Of a stretch of 64,000 nucleotides of DNA, positions 17,422 to 25,697 are shown one piece after another (position 1 is the stretch's first letter; every line of letters starts with the position of its first letter). The translations under genes and the position numbers were made by a program. Source of the stretch: Aquabacterium sp029268225 (GTDB lineage: Bacteria; Pseudomonadota; Gammaproteobacteria; Burkholderiales; Burkholderiaceae_C); the NCBI RefSeq assembly GCF_037482285.1, contig NZ_JBBEYB010000009.1, positions 103,115-167,114 of the forward strand, in the 5' to 3' direction. The notes beneath the pieces are model-generated. The model was given only the letters and a program-made list of their open reading frames with translations, did not search any database and was not told where the DNA came from.

Positions 17422-18209
17422 GCCTGGTGCCTTCTGAGTCCGCCAGCGGGGCGCAGGCCGTTCGCGGCGGGCGCTGGACTGCAGCGCCACGCGCGGCTTG
17501 GCGACTCAGTCGCGTTCTTCTGCACGTTTTGTACGGGTACGTGCGCTCGTGGCTGGTCTGGCCTCGCTTGAGTGCGTCTGGTCGTGATGCTGAGTGCATA
17601 CGCTGGTCGCGTCACCTGCTGCGCATCCTGGGGATTGGTGTGGTGATCCAGGGCCAGGCGCGTCCGGGGGCCAAACTGGTCGTCGCCAACCATGTGTCCT
17701 GGCTTGACATCGTCGCGATCAATGCGGTGGTGCCGTCTCGTTTTGTTTCCAAGGCGGAGGTGGCTGACTGGCCGATCGTGGGGCGCATGGTCACACAGGC
17801 AGGGACTTTGTACCTCACACGAGAACGCCGTCGGGACGCCATGCGGGTGTTGGGACTCATGGCCAAGGGGCTGCGCGAGGGGCACACTGTGGCCGTGTTT
17901 CCGGAGGGAACCACGGGCACCGGTCACGGCGTGCTCCATTTCCACCCGAATCTTTTGCAGGCTGCGATCGATGCGTCCGTTCCGGTCCAGCCTGTGGCGC
18001 TGCGTTACGCGGATCCCGTTCACCAGGTCAGCCCCCTCGCTGCTTATGTGGGCGACACCAGCTTGTTCCAGTCACTGTGGTGGGTGGTTTCCGCGCAAGG
18101 ACTGACGGTGCACGTGCATGTTTTGCCTCCGCAGGCCACCACGCATGCCGATCGCAGAGCCTTGGCCGCCTTGCTGCAATCCCAGATCGGGTCCGCGGTG
18201 ATGCCCTGA
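17418..18209 (+). CDS. plsC: 1-acyl-sn-glycerol-3-phosphate acyltransferase (PlsC family)
   Basis: This 263-residue membrane-associated enzyme transfers a fatty acyl chain to lysophosphatidic acid to give phosphatidic acid. The catalytic NHxxxxD motif is NHVSWLD at about 92-98, and the substrate-binding FPEGTTGTG is at about 161-169. An aromatic and basic helix near residues 25-50 probably anchors it to the inner membrane. Its ATG overlaps the pyrC' stop (ATGA), so phospholipid synthesis is coupled to the pyrimidine operon here. Some family members acylate ornithine lipids (OlsA-like); the sequence alone does not separate these. Confidence 0.88.
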   Translation: MSLVPSESASGAQAVRGGRWTAAPRAAWRLSRVLLHVLYGYVRSWLVWPRLSASGRDAECIRWSRHLLRILGIGVVIQGQARPGAKLVVANHVSWLDIVAINAVVPSRFVSKAEVADWPIVGRMVTQAGTLYLTRERRRDAMRVLGLMAKGLREGHTVAVFPEGTTGTGHGVLHFHPNLLQAAIDASVPVQPVALRYADPVHQVSPLAAYVGDTSLFQSLWWVVSAQGLTVHVHVLPPQATTHADRRALAALLQSQIGSAVMP

Positions 18210-18372
18210 GTACCTTGCAAGGCATCTTCTCAAAGAAAATCGGACATTTCGTGCTTACTGCAGGCCGGCCCTTTCTTGGTGGCTGGTCGCATGGGCGTCC
18301 GTCGGCTACATTGCTCCGCGTGATGCGGCGCTTTTTCTTGTCCTGGGTTAAGCGCCCAGGCTGGGGGATCTC

Positions 18373-18378
18373 TACAAT
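18373..18378 (+). promoter_or_regulatory. -10 element before the desaturase gene
   Basis: TACAAT lies 25 bases before the ATG of the desaturase, with GAAAGG (18392-18397) as ribosome-binding site in between. The -35 side is poor (TTAAGC at 18348-18353 gives a 19-base spacer), so activation by a regulator is possible. Confidence 0.4.
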
Positions 18379-18403
18379 CCGCCGTCCTCCTGAAAGGTTT
18401 TGA

Positions 18404-19630
18404 ATGTTTGATATCGGGTTTTGGGCTTCGCTGCACGACAGCATCGTGCAGTGGGCCATTCATGGCTGGACCGGCGCCAGCGGCTGGCAGATCCTGGCCT
18501 TCACCCTCATCGTGACGCACATCACCATCGCGTCCACGACGATTTTCTTGCACCGCTCCCAGGCGCACCGTGCGCTGGAGTTGCATGCGATTCCGTCGCA
18601 CTTCTTCCGTTTCTGGCTGTGGTTGACCACCAGCACCGTGACCAAGCAGTGGGTTGCCGTGCACCGCAAGCACCATGCGAAGTGTGAAACTGCTGACGAC
18701 CCTCACAGCCCAGTGACTCATGGCATCAAGACTGTGTTGCTGCAGGGGCGAGAACTCTACCGTGATGAGGCCATGAAGGCCGAGACCCTCAAGAAGTTCG
18801 GGCACGGTACACCCGATGACTGGCTGGAGCGTCATCTCTACACCCCGCGCAACAATTGGGGCCCCATCGTCATGTTGTTGATCAACCTGGCCTTGTTCGG
18901 TGCGATCGGCATCACGGTCTGGGCGGTGCAGATGGCCTGGATTCCCATCACTGCCGCCGGCATCATCAACGGGTTGGGTCACTGGTGGGGTTATCGCAAT
19001 TTCGAGGCCCCGGACGCGTCAACCAACATCTCCCCTTGGGGCATCATCATCGGCGGTGAAGAGTTGCACAACAACCACCACACCTACCCGACGTCAGCCA
19101 AGCTCTCCGTCAAGCCGTACGAATTCGACATTGCCTGGGGTTACATCCGCGGGCTGGAGATGATGGGGCTGGCCAAAGTGCGCAAGACCCCGCCACGTTT
19201 GACCCTGGGCGACGTCAAGCCGGTGGCCGACGCCAAGACCCTGGAGGCCATCGTGGCCAACCGCTACGAACTGATGGCTGGCTACGCACGTGAGGTACGC
19301 CGTGCATGCGCGAGTGAGGTCACGCGCCTGAAGGCCAACGGTCAAGAAGCAGCTGCTGCGCAACTCAAGCGCGTGCGTCGCTGGGTTCACCGTGATGAGG
19401 CTCAGATGCCCGTGGGCATGGCCCAAGAAGTGCAACAGGCGTGTGCCAACCTGCCGCAACTCGACAAGCTCATCGCCATGCGTGAAGAGCTGAGGGCGTT
19501 GTGGACCCGTACCAACGTGTCTGCCGAGCAATTGGTTCATGACCTTCAGGAGTGGTGCCACCGCGCTGAAAGCAGTGGGATCGCCGCTTTGCAGGAGTTC
19601 TCCCGCAAGCTCCGTGCCGCTCACGCCTGA
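18404..19630 (+). CDS. acyl-lipid/acyl-CoA delta-9 type fatty acid desaturase
   Basis: This 408-residue integral membrane di-iron desaturase introduces a double bond into saturated acyl chains. The three histidine boxes are HRSQAHR (about 46-52), HRKHH (about 87-91) and HNNHH (about 224-228), the spacing expected for the SCD/DesC type. Hydrophobic segments occur at about 24-42, 66-80 and 153-190. The C-terminal 120 residues after the third box are helical and charged, longer than in minimal desaturases, and their role is unknown. It has its own -10 and ribosome-binding site and is closed by a strong terminator, so it is monocistronic. It sits next to plsC, a plausible membrane-lipid context. 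Double-bond position and substrate form are not provable from sequence. Confidence 0.9.
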   Translation: MFDIGFWASLHDSIVQWAIHGWTGASGWQILAFTLIVTHITIASTTIFLHRSQAHRALELHAIPSHFFRFWLWLTTSTVTKQWVAVHRKHHAKCETADDPHSPVTHGIKTVLLQGRELYRDEAMKAETLKKFGHGTPDDWLERHLYTPRNNWGPIVMLLINLALFGAIGITVWAVQMAWIPITAAGIINGLGHWWGYRNFEAPDASTNISPWGIIIGGEELHNNHHTYPTSAKLSVKPYEFDIAWGYIRGLEMMGLAKVRKTPPRLTLGDVKPVADAKTLEAIVANRYELMAGYAREVRRACASEVTRLKANGQEAAAAQLKRVRRWVHRDEAQMPVGMAQEVQQACANLPQLDKLIAMREELRALWTRTNVSAEQLVHDLQEWCHRAESSGIAALQEFSRKLRAAHA

Positions 19631-19654
19631 AGGCGCGGTACTTTTCCCAAACTC

Positions 19655-19679
19655 AAACCCCGCAGCCGCGGGGTTTTTT
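19655..19679 (+). terminator. Rho-independent terminator after the desaturase
   Basis: A hairpin with stem CCCCGC/GCGGGG (19658-19663 and 19668-19673) and loop AGCC is extended by A-U pairs and followed by six T. It lies 25 bases after the stop. Confidence 0.9.
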
Positions 19680-19941
19680 GTTGTCTATCGGAGCTCATCA
19701 GGGCAAGCCCTGAATGTTTTGCGTGCCGTCACATCTTGTAACGTGAACTTTGGCGCGTTGGCCGTTGTTTTCACATCTCGGATGCCGATTTCCCCCAAGT
19801 GGGTGTACCTGATCTGTCCTGTAACCTGAAGTCATTCTGTCAGCACGGGCCTTGAATCTGTTGAAAGGTGAAAGGTCAGCGAATCAGAATCGGGCTGCGC
19901 CAGCGCGGCCACGTGACATCAGTGACGGCAAAGGTTCGAAC
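19680..19941 (+). other. intergenic leader of the CheX/CheA-like operon
   Basis: Together with the terminator this makes a gene-free stretch of 311 bases. I see no convincing coding sequence. An in-frame TTG at 19852 would extend the next gene by 30 residues with non-conserved sequence. The only ribosome-binding-like signal is AAGG at 19931-19934, just before ATG 19942. No convincing promoter was found. Confidence 0.5.
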
Positions 19942-20670
19942 ATGTGGCTTGAATTGGGTATCGGTGTCTTGGGTTGCATCCTTGGCGCAGGGGTGACCTG
20001 GTGGTACCAGCAGCGCGCATGGCGGGCCCGCGGTATCTTGGTGCCGCAAGCCGAGGTGCTCGCACAACAGCAAACGTGGCAAGGCCGTGTGGATGAACTG
20101 CAGGCTCAGTTGCAAGAGCAGGAAAGCGCCCGGCTTCAACAGGACTCTCAGGCGCATCTGCAATTGAGCCAGTTGCGCACCGATCTGGAGGCCCAACTGC
20201 ATCAGGTGCAGAGCGGTGCCTCGCTGTCGCGTGAACAGGCCCTGCACCTCTGCAACCAGCTCGGCGATGCGATTGACAAGCTCATGGGGCTGATCAAGAC
20301 CTTCGAGCGTTGGCATGCGGACATGAACGTGCTGATCTCCCATAACCGCGAGATGCACGATCGCAACGACGAGTTCGCCTCCATCGTGAGGCAGGTGATC
20401 ATCGTGGCGCTCAATGCGTCCATTGAGGCGGCCCGCGCTGGCGAGATGGGCAAGGGCTTTGCGGTGGTGGCCAACGAGGTCCGCAGCCTTGCCAACCGCG
20501 CCGAGGCCCTGTCCAAGGACTACAGCAACAACCTGCACAAGAACGACCTGATCACCACCACCACCTTCCAGGACTTGCAGGCGGGCGGCAAGATGATCAT
20601 CGGCGCCGTGACCGAGTTGCAGTCGCTCAACAGCAAGGCCCGCGCCATCCTGGCCACTGAATCTGTCTGA
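19942..20670 (+). CDS. single-span mini methyl-accepting protein with altered tip
   Basis: This 242-residue protein has one N-terminal membrane segment (about residues 2-19), a Gln-rich coiled coil of about 80 residues, and one short piece of an MCP signalling hairpin. There is no periplasmic sensor and no HAMP domain. The hairpin tip reads IVRQVIIVALNASIEAARAG (from about residue 148), followed by GKGFAVVANEVRSLANRA. By alignment the near-invariant QTN-L-L of MCP tips has become QVI-I-V, while the flanking ALN and EAARAGE are kept. It may therefore assemble with a kinase without normal CheW contacts. It is the first gene of a five-gene operon with CheX, REC-CheX, CheY and a CheA-like kinase. 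Start ATG 19942 is preferred because it begins the membrane helix. The exact role is inference. Confidence 0.82.
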   Translation: MWLELGIGVLGCILGAGVTWWYQQRAWRARGILVPQAEVLAQQQTWQGRVDELQAQLQEQESARLQQDSQAHLQLSQLRTDLEAQLHQVQSGASLSREQALHLCNQLGDAIDKLMGLIKTFERWHADMNVLISHNREMHDRNDEFASIVRQVIIVALNASIEAARAGEMGKGFAVVANEVRSLANRAEALSKDYSNNLHKNDLITTTTFQDLQAGGKMIIGAVTELQSLNSKARAILATESV

Positions 20671-20675
20671 CCGCC

Positions 20676-21230
20676 ATGATCAGCCACCAAGCCAAGGCCG
20701 GATTCGAGTTCTTCGTCACCAACGCATTGAAGGCCGCGTTGTCATCGTCTTCTGACGATCAGGTGGACGTCACCCCCCTTGAGGACAGCAGTGAGATCAA
20801 GGAGCAGCGTCTGGTCATCCTGACGGTGTCGTCGTACCTGTTTCGTGCGCTCACTTTGATGAGCTTCACCTTGGACGCCCCGACGCGTCGCCACCTTGCG
20901 GCCATCCACCACAGCACGCCAGAGGCGATGTCGGAGGCCGACTATCTCGACGTCATTGGCGAGGTGGGCAATATCTTCTGCGGCACGCTCAACCGTGACC
21001 TGTCGCACCACTTTCCGTATCTCGGCATGTCGACGCCCAATGTGCTGGAGCGGCAGTGCATCGATCACCTCAGCGAGCTTGATGCCAGCTACATCCAGCA
21101 CTTTCGTGTGGTGGTCAACGGCAGTGTCACGTTCCATGCCAGCTTGTGCGTCTGCGATTTCGCTGACATCGATTTCCAGGTGGATACCACCGTGACCGAA
21201 GAAAGTCACGGGGAACTGGAACTGTTCTGA
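20676..21230 (+). CDS. CheX-like chemotaxis phosphatase
   Basis: This 184-residue protein resembles CheX, of the CheC/CheX/FliY family of CheY-P phosphatases. The catalytic E-x-x-N signature is present once, as Glu96-Val-Gly-Asn99 in VIGEVGNIFCGTLNRDL. It is followed by the short segment before the second helix and the typical C-terminal beta strands (VVVNGSVTFHASLCVCDF). It starts five bases after the mini-MCP stop without an obvious ribosome-binding site, which suggests coupling. The C-terminus ends GELELF, the same six residues as the next gene. I infer that it dephosphorylates the CheY encoded two genes downstream; no CheZ is present. Confidence 0.8.
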   Translation: MISHQAKAGFEFFVTNALKAALSSSSDDQVDVTPLEDSSEIKEQRLVILTVSSYLFRALTLMSFTLDAPTRRHLAAIHHSTPEAMSEADYLDVIGEVGNIFCGTLNRDLSHHFPYLGMSTPNVLERQCIDHLSELDASYIQHFRVVVNGSVTFHASLCVCDFADIDFQVDTTVTEESHGELELF

Positions 21231-21267
21231 ACCTCCTTGTCTGAACCCTTTGCGAGAGAACTCCCAC

Positions 21268-22236
21268 ATGCAAGAAGCAGCTCAACTCGTCAGCAAAGTG
21301 CTGGTGCTCAACGATGATGCCGAGGTTCGCGGGCACATCAAGGCCTTCTGTGACGCCCACCATCTCATCCCCGTGAAGCCGCAGGCCGGTGCGGCGCTCT
21401 CGGTGCTCAAATCCAACGTGGACTTGGGCGCCATCTTCATGCAAGAGACTTACACAGGGGAGGGCGGCAATGCGCTCGAACTCGCGCGTGCCATTCATGC
21501 CATCCGTCCTGAATTGCCGATCTTCTTGCGCCGTGAAGCGGCATCCCATCTGGATGATCTGCCCGATCTGTACCGCGGCATCTTCACCGCCGCTTACACC
21601 ACCAGCACCATCGATGAACTCGCGCCGCTGATTGACAAGAACATCTTCAGCTTCCAGTACCCCAATGCGCTGGTGCGGGGCATCACCGAGATCACCAAAA
21701 CCACGCTGGAAACTCAGTTCAAGGGTGTTGAGGTCCGGACCGAGGCCCCCTACATGGTGCGGGATCGCATCATCTACGGTGAGTTGTTCACCCTGATCCC
21801 GCTGGAGAGCACCTGGTGCCGCGGCTACATGATGCTGCAGACCGAAGAGGGGCCGCTCATCAAGTACGTCGAGGACGGACGCACCCATATCTCCCGTGAC
21901 CCGGCCAACTTCCGTGACATCAACCATGTCATGGGCGAAGTGACCAACCTGATCTGGGGTGCCTTCAAGAACCGCTTCATTTCCAATGAACCGGTGGACT
22001 GGCGGCAGTCTCAGGTTCCGCTCATCGTCAACCACGAGCACCGCTACATCTCGTTCGGTTCGGAAGATCCGCAACTGTGCTTCCGCTACACCCTGGTTGA
22101 TCCGAACGGTGAGGCGACCCCCCTCGTGCTCTACCAGCGCTTTGTCTTCAACCTCAGTTGGGCCCCTGAAAAGTTCAAGGAGAACGAAGTGCTCACCGAG
22201 GACCTGTTCGAGTCGGGTGAACTCGAGCTTTTCTGA
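21268..22236 (+). CDS. pseudo-receiver fused to a CheX-like phosphatase domain
   Basis: This 322-residue protein has two domains. Residues 10-130 have the size and pattern of a receiver: VLVLNDDAEVR gives the acidic pair, but the phosphoacceptor position reads FMQETYTG (Gln59/Glu60 where Asp is expected), and no conserved Lys-Pro is visible. It should not be phosphorylated in the usual way. Residues 140-310 are CheX-like, with a second E-x-x-N signature at Glu224-Val-Thr-Asn227 in VMGEVTNLIWG. The tail ends GELELF, as in the preceding protein. ATG 21268 with upstream GAGAGAA is chosen over a TTG at 21250. A receiver joined to CheX may make the phosphatase regulatable by protein contact. Function is inferred. 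Confidence 0.75.
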   Translation: MQEAAQLVSKVLVLNDDAEVRGHIKAFCDAHHLIPVKPQAGAALSVLKSNVDLGAIFMQETYTGEGGNALELARAIHAIRPELPIFLRREAASHLDDLPDLYRGIFTAAYTTSTIDELAPLIDKNIFSFQYPNALVRGITEITKTTLETQFKGVEVRTEAPYMVRDRIIYGELFTLIPLESTWCRGYMMLQTEEGPLIKYVEDGRTHISRDPANFRDINHVMGEVTNLIWGAFKNRFISNEPVDWRQSQVPLIVNHEHRYISFGSEDPQLCFRYTLVDPNGEATPLVLYQRFVFNLSWAPEKFKENEVLTEDLFESGELELF

Positions 22237-22263
22237 TCCATTTTTCTCAAGAGGTGATACACC

Positions 22264-22632
22264 ATGGCACAAGTACTCGTCGTCGATGACTCGGCAACCG
22301 TCCGCAACGAAGTCGGAGACTTTCTCAAGAAAAATGGCCTGGACGTGGTCACAGCGGTGGATGGCCGCGACGGCCTGGACAAGCTCAAGGCAGATGCACG
22401 CATCAAGCTGGTGGTCAGTGACGTCAACATGCCGAACATGGATGGCCTGACCATGGCCGAGAAGATCCGCGGCGAACTGCGCAACAGCACCGTCAACATC
22501 ATCATGCTGACCACCGAGAACACCCCCATCATGAAAGAGCGGGGCAAGGCTGCCGGCATCAAGGGCTGGATCGTCAAGCCCTTCAAAGGTGAGGCTGTGA
22601 TCGCCACGTTCAAGAAGCTTGCTGAAGGCTGA
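22264..22632 (+). CDS. CheY-like response regulator
   Basis: This 122-residue single-domain receiver has all active residues: VVDDSATVR (acidic pair), phosphoacceptor Asp53 in VVSDVNMP, the switch Thr in MLTTEN and Lys in WIVKPF. It is very close to classical CheY. A ribosome-binding AGAGGTG lies about ten bases before the ATG. It lies between the two CheX-type genes and the membrane kinase, so it is the likely phosphoacceptor of this pathway. Its output is unknown: no output domain is attached, and no flagellar or pilus gene is next to it. Confidence 0.92.
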   Translation: MAQVLVVDDSATVRNEVGDFLKKNGLDVVTAVDGRDGLDKLKADARIKLVVSDVNMPNMDGLTMAEKIRGELRNSTVNIIMLTTENTPIMKERGKAAGIKGWIVKPFKGEAVIATFKKLAEG

Positions 22633-22736
22633 GCCATTCGCTCAGCTGTCATCTGGTTCACCACACGCAGACAGGCGTTGCTGTATCCGCTGTTTGCCAT
22701 CTCGTCTGCTTACCCTCCATCAGAGAGGAACACCAC

Positions 22737-25604
22737 ATGTCCATCAGTCGTTTTCTGATGCTGGCTTTGCTGGGAATGTTGTTGTCCTGGACCGCACGCG
22801 CTGCCGACACCCGTCCCGATTGCCACTCCTGTCACATTCAAATCCAGTCGCTCGACAAGCCGGTCAAGCTCGTGGGCAAATGGCTGTTCACGCGTGACGA
22901 CCGCCCTGAGAACAAAGATCCGGTGCTGGACACCCAGGACTGGAAGCTGATCATGGCGCCTGGTCCCTGGAAGCCCGCCTACAACGATGGCAAGGTGTTC
23001 ACCGTGGGCTGGTACCGCGGCAACCTGAAGTTCAACCCTGACCTCATTGGTCAGGAAGTGGTTTTCATGGTCAACACCTACATGGCGCGCATGCACGTGT
23101 ATGTGGACGGCCAGGAGGTCTACCAACGTCCTCACGATATCAATGTGGAACGCTACTACTCGATCCAGCCGATTCCGGTGCGCTTCAAGGTGACCAAGCC
23201 CGAGCACGTGGTCGCCTTCCGTGTCGAGACACCCCTGATGACCGGTGTCTATCAGTTGCCATTCGAGGTGCATCGCTACGACCAGCACGACAGCAGCCTG
23301 GCGCTGTGGCAGTTTTGGGGCGGCGAGGCTCGCACCATTGCGGCCTACGTGATGTTCGTGTTCGGCTTGTTCTTCCTGCTGGTCTATTCCAAGACCCAGT
23401 ACCCCCTGTACATGATGGCGGCCTTGGCAGGCTTGCTCATCTTCCCCTTCTTCGGTTCGCCCGGCGACTACTTCATGAAGGTCTTCAGCCCGGACGTGAT
23501 GCTCTACTTGCATTACGTCGGCCTGATGGGCATTTTCATGTTCTACATGTTCGGGCAGTACATCACGCACCGTTTCCTGCCTCGACTCAACTGGGCCATG
23601 GGTGCCTTGTACATCGTCCTGTGCGCCACAATCGGAAGCATGATGTTTGTGCCGAACGTCGAGTTGTTCCAGAAGGTGCGACCCGTCCTGTTCATTCTGG
23701 CCATCATCACTGGATCCATCTGTTTGTGTCAACTGCTGCTGGCCTGGCGCGAGGGCAAGTCCGGTGCGGCCATTCTGTCGGTGGCCATGCTCATCTTCCT
23801 GGCGACGGGCGTCAACGACGTGCTCCTCGCCTTGGGCAAGATCTCATCGGTGTCGCTGATCTTCACGGGCGTGTTGATCTACATGAGTGCCATGATGTAC
23901 GTGGCGTCGACCCGCTTTGCCAACACCTTCATGGAGAACCGCAAGCTGGTCAAGGACCTGCAGGTCATCAACGACAACCTCGAAGGACTGGTCAGCGAGC
24001 GTACCGCTCAGCTGCGTGAAAAGAGCCAGGACATCCAGAGCATGCTGGAGAACCTGCCGCAAGGTGTGTTGACCGTCACCGGCAGCAACGAGGTTCACCC
24101 CGAGTACTCGGCGTACCTGGAGACCATTCTCGAAACCAAGGACATCGCAGGCAAGAATTTGATGACCTTGCTGTTCAGTAACAGCTCGCTCGGCTCAGAC
24201 GCTCTGTCCTCGGTGGAGGCGGCTGCGGCCAGCTGCGTCGGCGAAGATGTCATGAACTTCGAGTTCAACAGCCATCTGATGGTCACTGAATTTGACAAGA
24301 CCATGCCCGATGGGCGTGTGAAGTCGCTGGCCCTGAGCTGGTCGCCCATCTGCAACGAGGATGACACCGTCGACAAGCTCATGCTCTGCGTGCGCGATGT
24401 CACCGAGCTCAAGCGACTCGAACAAGAAGCCTCTGAGCAGAAGCGCGAGCTGGACATCATCGGTCAAATCCTGCCGGTGACCCAGGAAAAGTTCAGCGAC
24501 TTCATCGAGGGCTCACGTCGCTTCATCGTCGAGAATCGCCAACTCATCGAGCAAACCTCAGGCAAGGACGCGGAAGTCGTGGCGCTGTTGTTCCGCAACA
24601 TGCACACCATCAAGGGCAATGCTCGTACCTACGCCTTCATCCACCTGACCAACCTGGTGCATGAGGCCGAGCAGGCTTACGACCAGTTGCGCAAGGATCC
24701 TGATGCTGTCTGGGATGCCGCGGCCTTGCTTCATGCCCTGGACGGCGTTGAGGCGATGGTCGAGGAATATGCGCGCATCAACGACAACGTGCTGGGCCGC
24801 AAGGGTCCGGGTCGTCGCGGCAGCGTTGAGAAGTACGCGCTCGTGGATCGGGAGGACTTGGCTGCATCGCTGGACTTGTTGTCTGGCGTGAACCTGAACG
24901 ATCCGGCTGCCCTGCGCGGCGTGCTGCAGCAGGTCAAGCTCACCCTCAGCCAGATCGGGACGGAGCGTCTTGAGGGCGTGCTGGCCGGCCAACTGGATTC
25001 CTTGCCCTCGCTGGCACGTGAACTGGGCAAGGAGCCGCCTGTGGTCCAGGTGGTGGACCACAACGTGGTGGTTCAAAATCAGATCGCGCCCTTGCTCAAG
25101 AACCTGTTCACCCATCTGCTTCGCAACGCGATGGACCACGGACTGGAACCCGCTGCAGAACGGGTGGCCGCGGGCAAGCCAGCAGCAGGCCGCATCGATG
25201 TCGAGATGAAACTTGATGTCGGCGGTTTGCGTATCCGCCTGCACGACGATGGACGGGGCTTGGCCTTGGCGCGCATTCGCGGTCGTGCGATGGAGCAGGG
25301 CTTGCTGAGTGCCGATGAGGCTGGCTCCGACGAGCGTGTGGCGCAGACCATCTTCCAATCCGGCTTCTCGACCGCTGAGCAGGTCACCGAGGTGTCGGGG
25401 CGTGGTGTGGGCATGGATGCCGTGCGTGGCTTCTTGCAGCGTGAGGGCGGGGATGTGCACATCCACTTCCGTGACGCCAACACGGGCGCCGACTATCGCT
25501 CGTTTGAACTGGTGGTCAGTCTGCCTGCCCGCTTTGGCACGCAACTGGACCAACCTGGCGCTGCGGCCGCGCCTGATCTGGAAGCTTCGGCCCTGGCCGT
25601 GTGA
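22737..25604 (+). CDS. membrane CheA-like hybrid kinase with CxxCH motif, 7TM region and Hpt
   Basis: This 955-residue protein has a signal peptide ending in ARA (about residue 22). A CHSCH motif follows (Cys29, Cys32, His33), which fits covalent c-type haem attachment. Next come a periplasmic beta-rich domain (about 40-190, 7TMR-DISM-like) and about seven hydrophobic spans (about 200-395). Then there is a coiled coil, a PAS-like region (about 435-560) and an Hpt domain with His623 in NMHTIKGNAR. The ATPase has an N-box HLLRNAMDHG (about 793), HDDGRGLAL and GRGVGMDAV. The sequence ends soon after the ATPase, so the CheW-binding P5 domain of normal CheA is absent. It is the last gene of the CheX operon and is followed by a strong terminator. 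Kinase identity is firm; haem binding is a prediction. Confidence 0.85.
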   Translation: MSISRFLMLALLGMLLSWTARAADTRPDCHSCHIQIQSLDKPVKLVGKWLFTRDDRPENKDPVLDTQDWKLIMAPGPWKPAYNDGKVFTVGWYRGNLKFNPDLIGQEVVFMVNTYMARMHVYVDGQEVYQRPHDINVERYYSIQPIPVRFKVTKPEHVVAFRVETPLMTGVYQLPFEVHRYDQHDSSLALWQFWGGEARTIAAYVMFVFGLFFLLVYSKTQYPLYMMAALAGLLIFPFFGSPGDYFMKVFSPDVMLYLHYVGLMGIFMFYMFGQYITHRFLPRLNWAMGALYIVLCATIGSMMFVPNVELFQKVRPVLFILAIITGSICLCQLLLAWREGKSGAAILSVAMLIFLATGVNDVLLALGKISSVSLIFTGVLIYMSAMMYVASTRFANTFMENRKLVKDLQVINDNLEGLVSERTAQLREKSQDIQSMLENLPQGVLTVTGSNEVHPEYSAYLETILETKDIAGKNLMTLLFSNSSLGSDALSSVEAAAASCVGEDVMNFEFNSHLMVTEFDKTMPDGRVKSLALSWSPICNEDDTVDKLMLCVRDVTELKRLEQEASEQKRELDIIGQILPVTQEKFSDFIEGSRRFIVENRQLIEQTSGKDAEVVALLFRNMHTIKGNARTYAFIHLTNLVHEAEQAYDQLRKDPDAVWDAAALLHALDGVEAMVEEYARINDNVLGRKGPGRRGSVEKYALVDREDLAASLDLLSGVNLNDPAALRGVLQQVKLTLSQIGTERLEGVLAGQLDSLPSLARELGKEPPVVQVVDHNVVVQNQIAPLLKNLFTHLLRNAMDHGLEPAAERVAAGKPAAGRIDVEMKLDVGGLRIRLHDDGRGLALARIRGRAMEQGLLSADEAGSDERVAQTIFQSGFSTAEQVTEVSGRGVGMDAVRGFLQREGGDVHIHFRDANTGADYRSFELVVSLPARFGTQLDQPGAAAAPDLEASALAV

Positions 25605-25618
25605 GGCCATCCGGCCAA

Positions 25619-25655
25619 TAAAAAACCCGCCGGTTTGCACTGGCGGGTTTTTTTG
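25619..25655. terminator. bidirectional Rho-independent terminator
   Basis: The stem CCCGCC/GGCGGG (25626-25631 and 25642-25647) is flanked by an A run on the left and seven T on the right. It can therefore end both the plus-strand kinase operon and the minus-strand rpmB-rpmG transcript. Confidence 0.88.
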
Positions 25656-25697
25656 TTTCTGCTGGCTGCGAGAGCCAGACAGAACAGCGAGACTGAA

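Noticed and set aside
19784..19791. GCCGATTT resembling a flagellar sigma-28 -10 element upstream of the mini-MCP
   Set aside because: The last bases differ from GCCGATAA and no TAAA-type -35 lies about 15 bases upstream.
20660..22236. ELELF tails read as sliding-clamp binding motifs
   Set aside because: The clamp motif needs a Gln-Leu start (QLxLF type), which is missing, and the proteins are signalling proteins rather than DNA enzymes.
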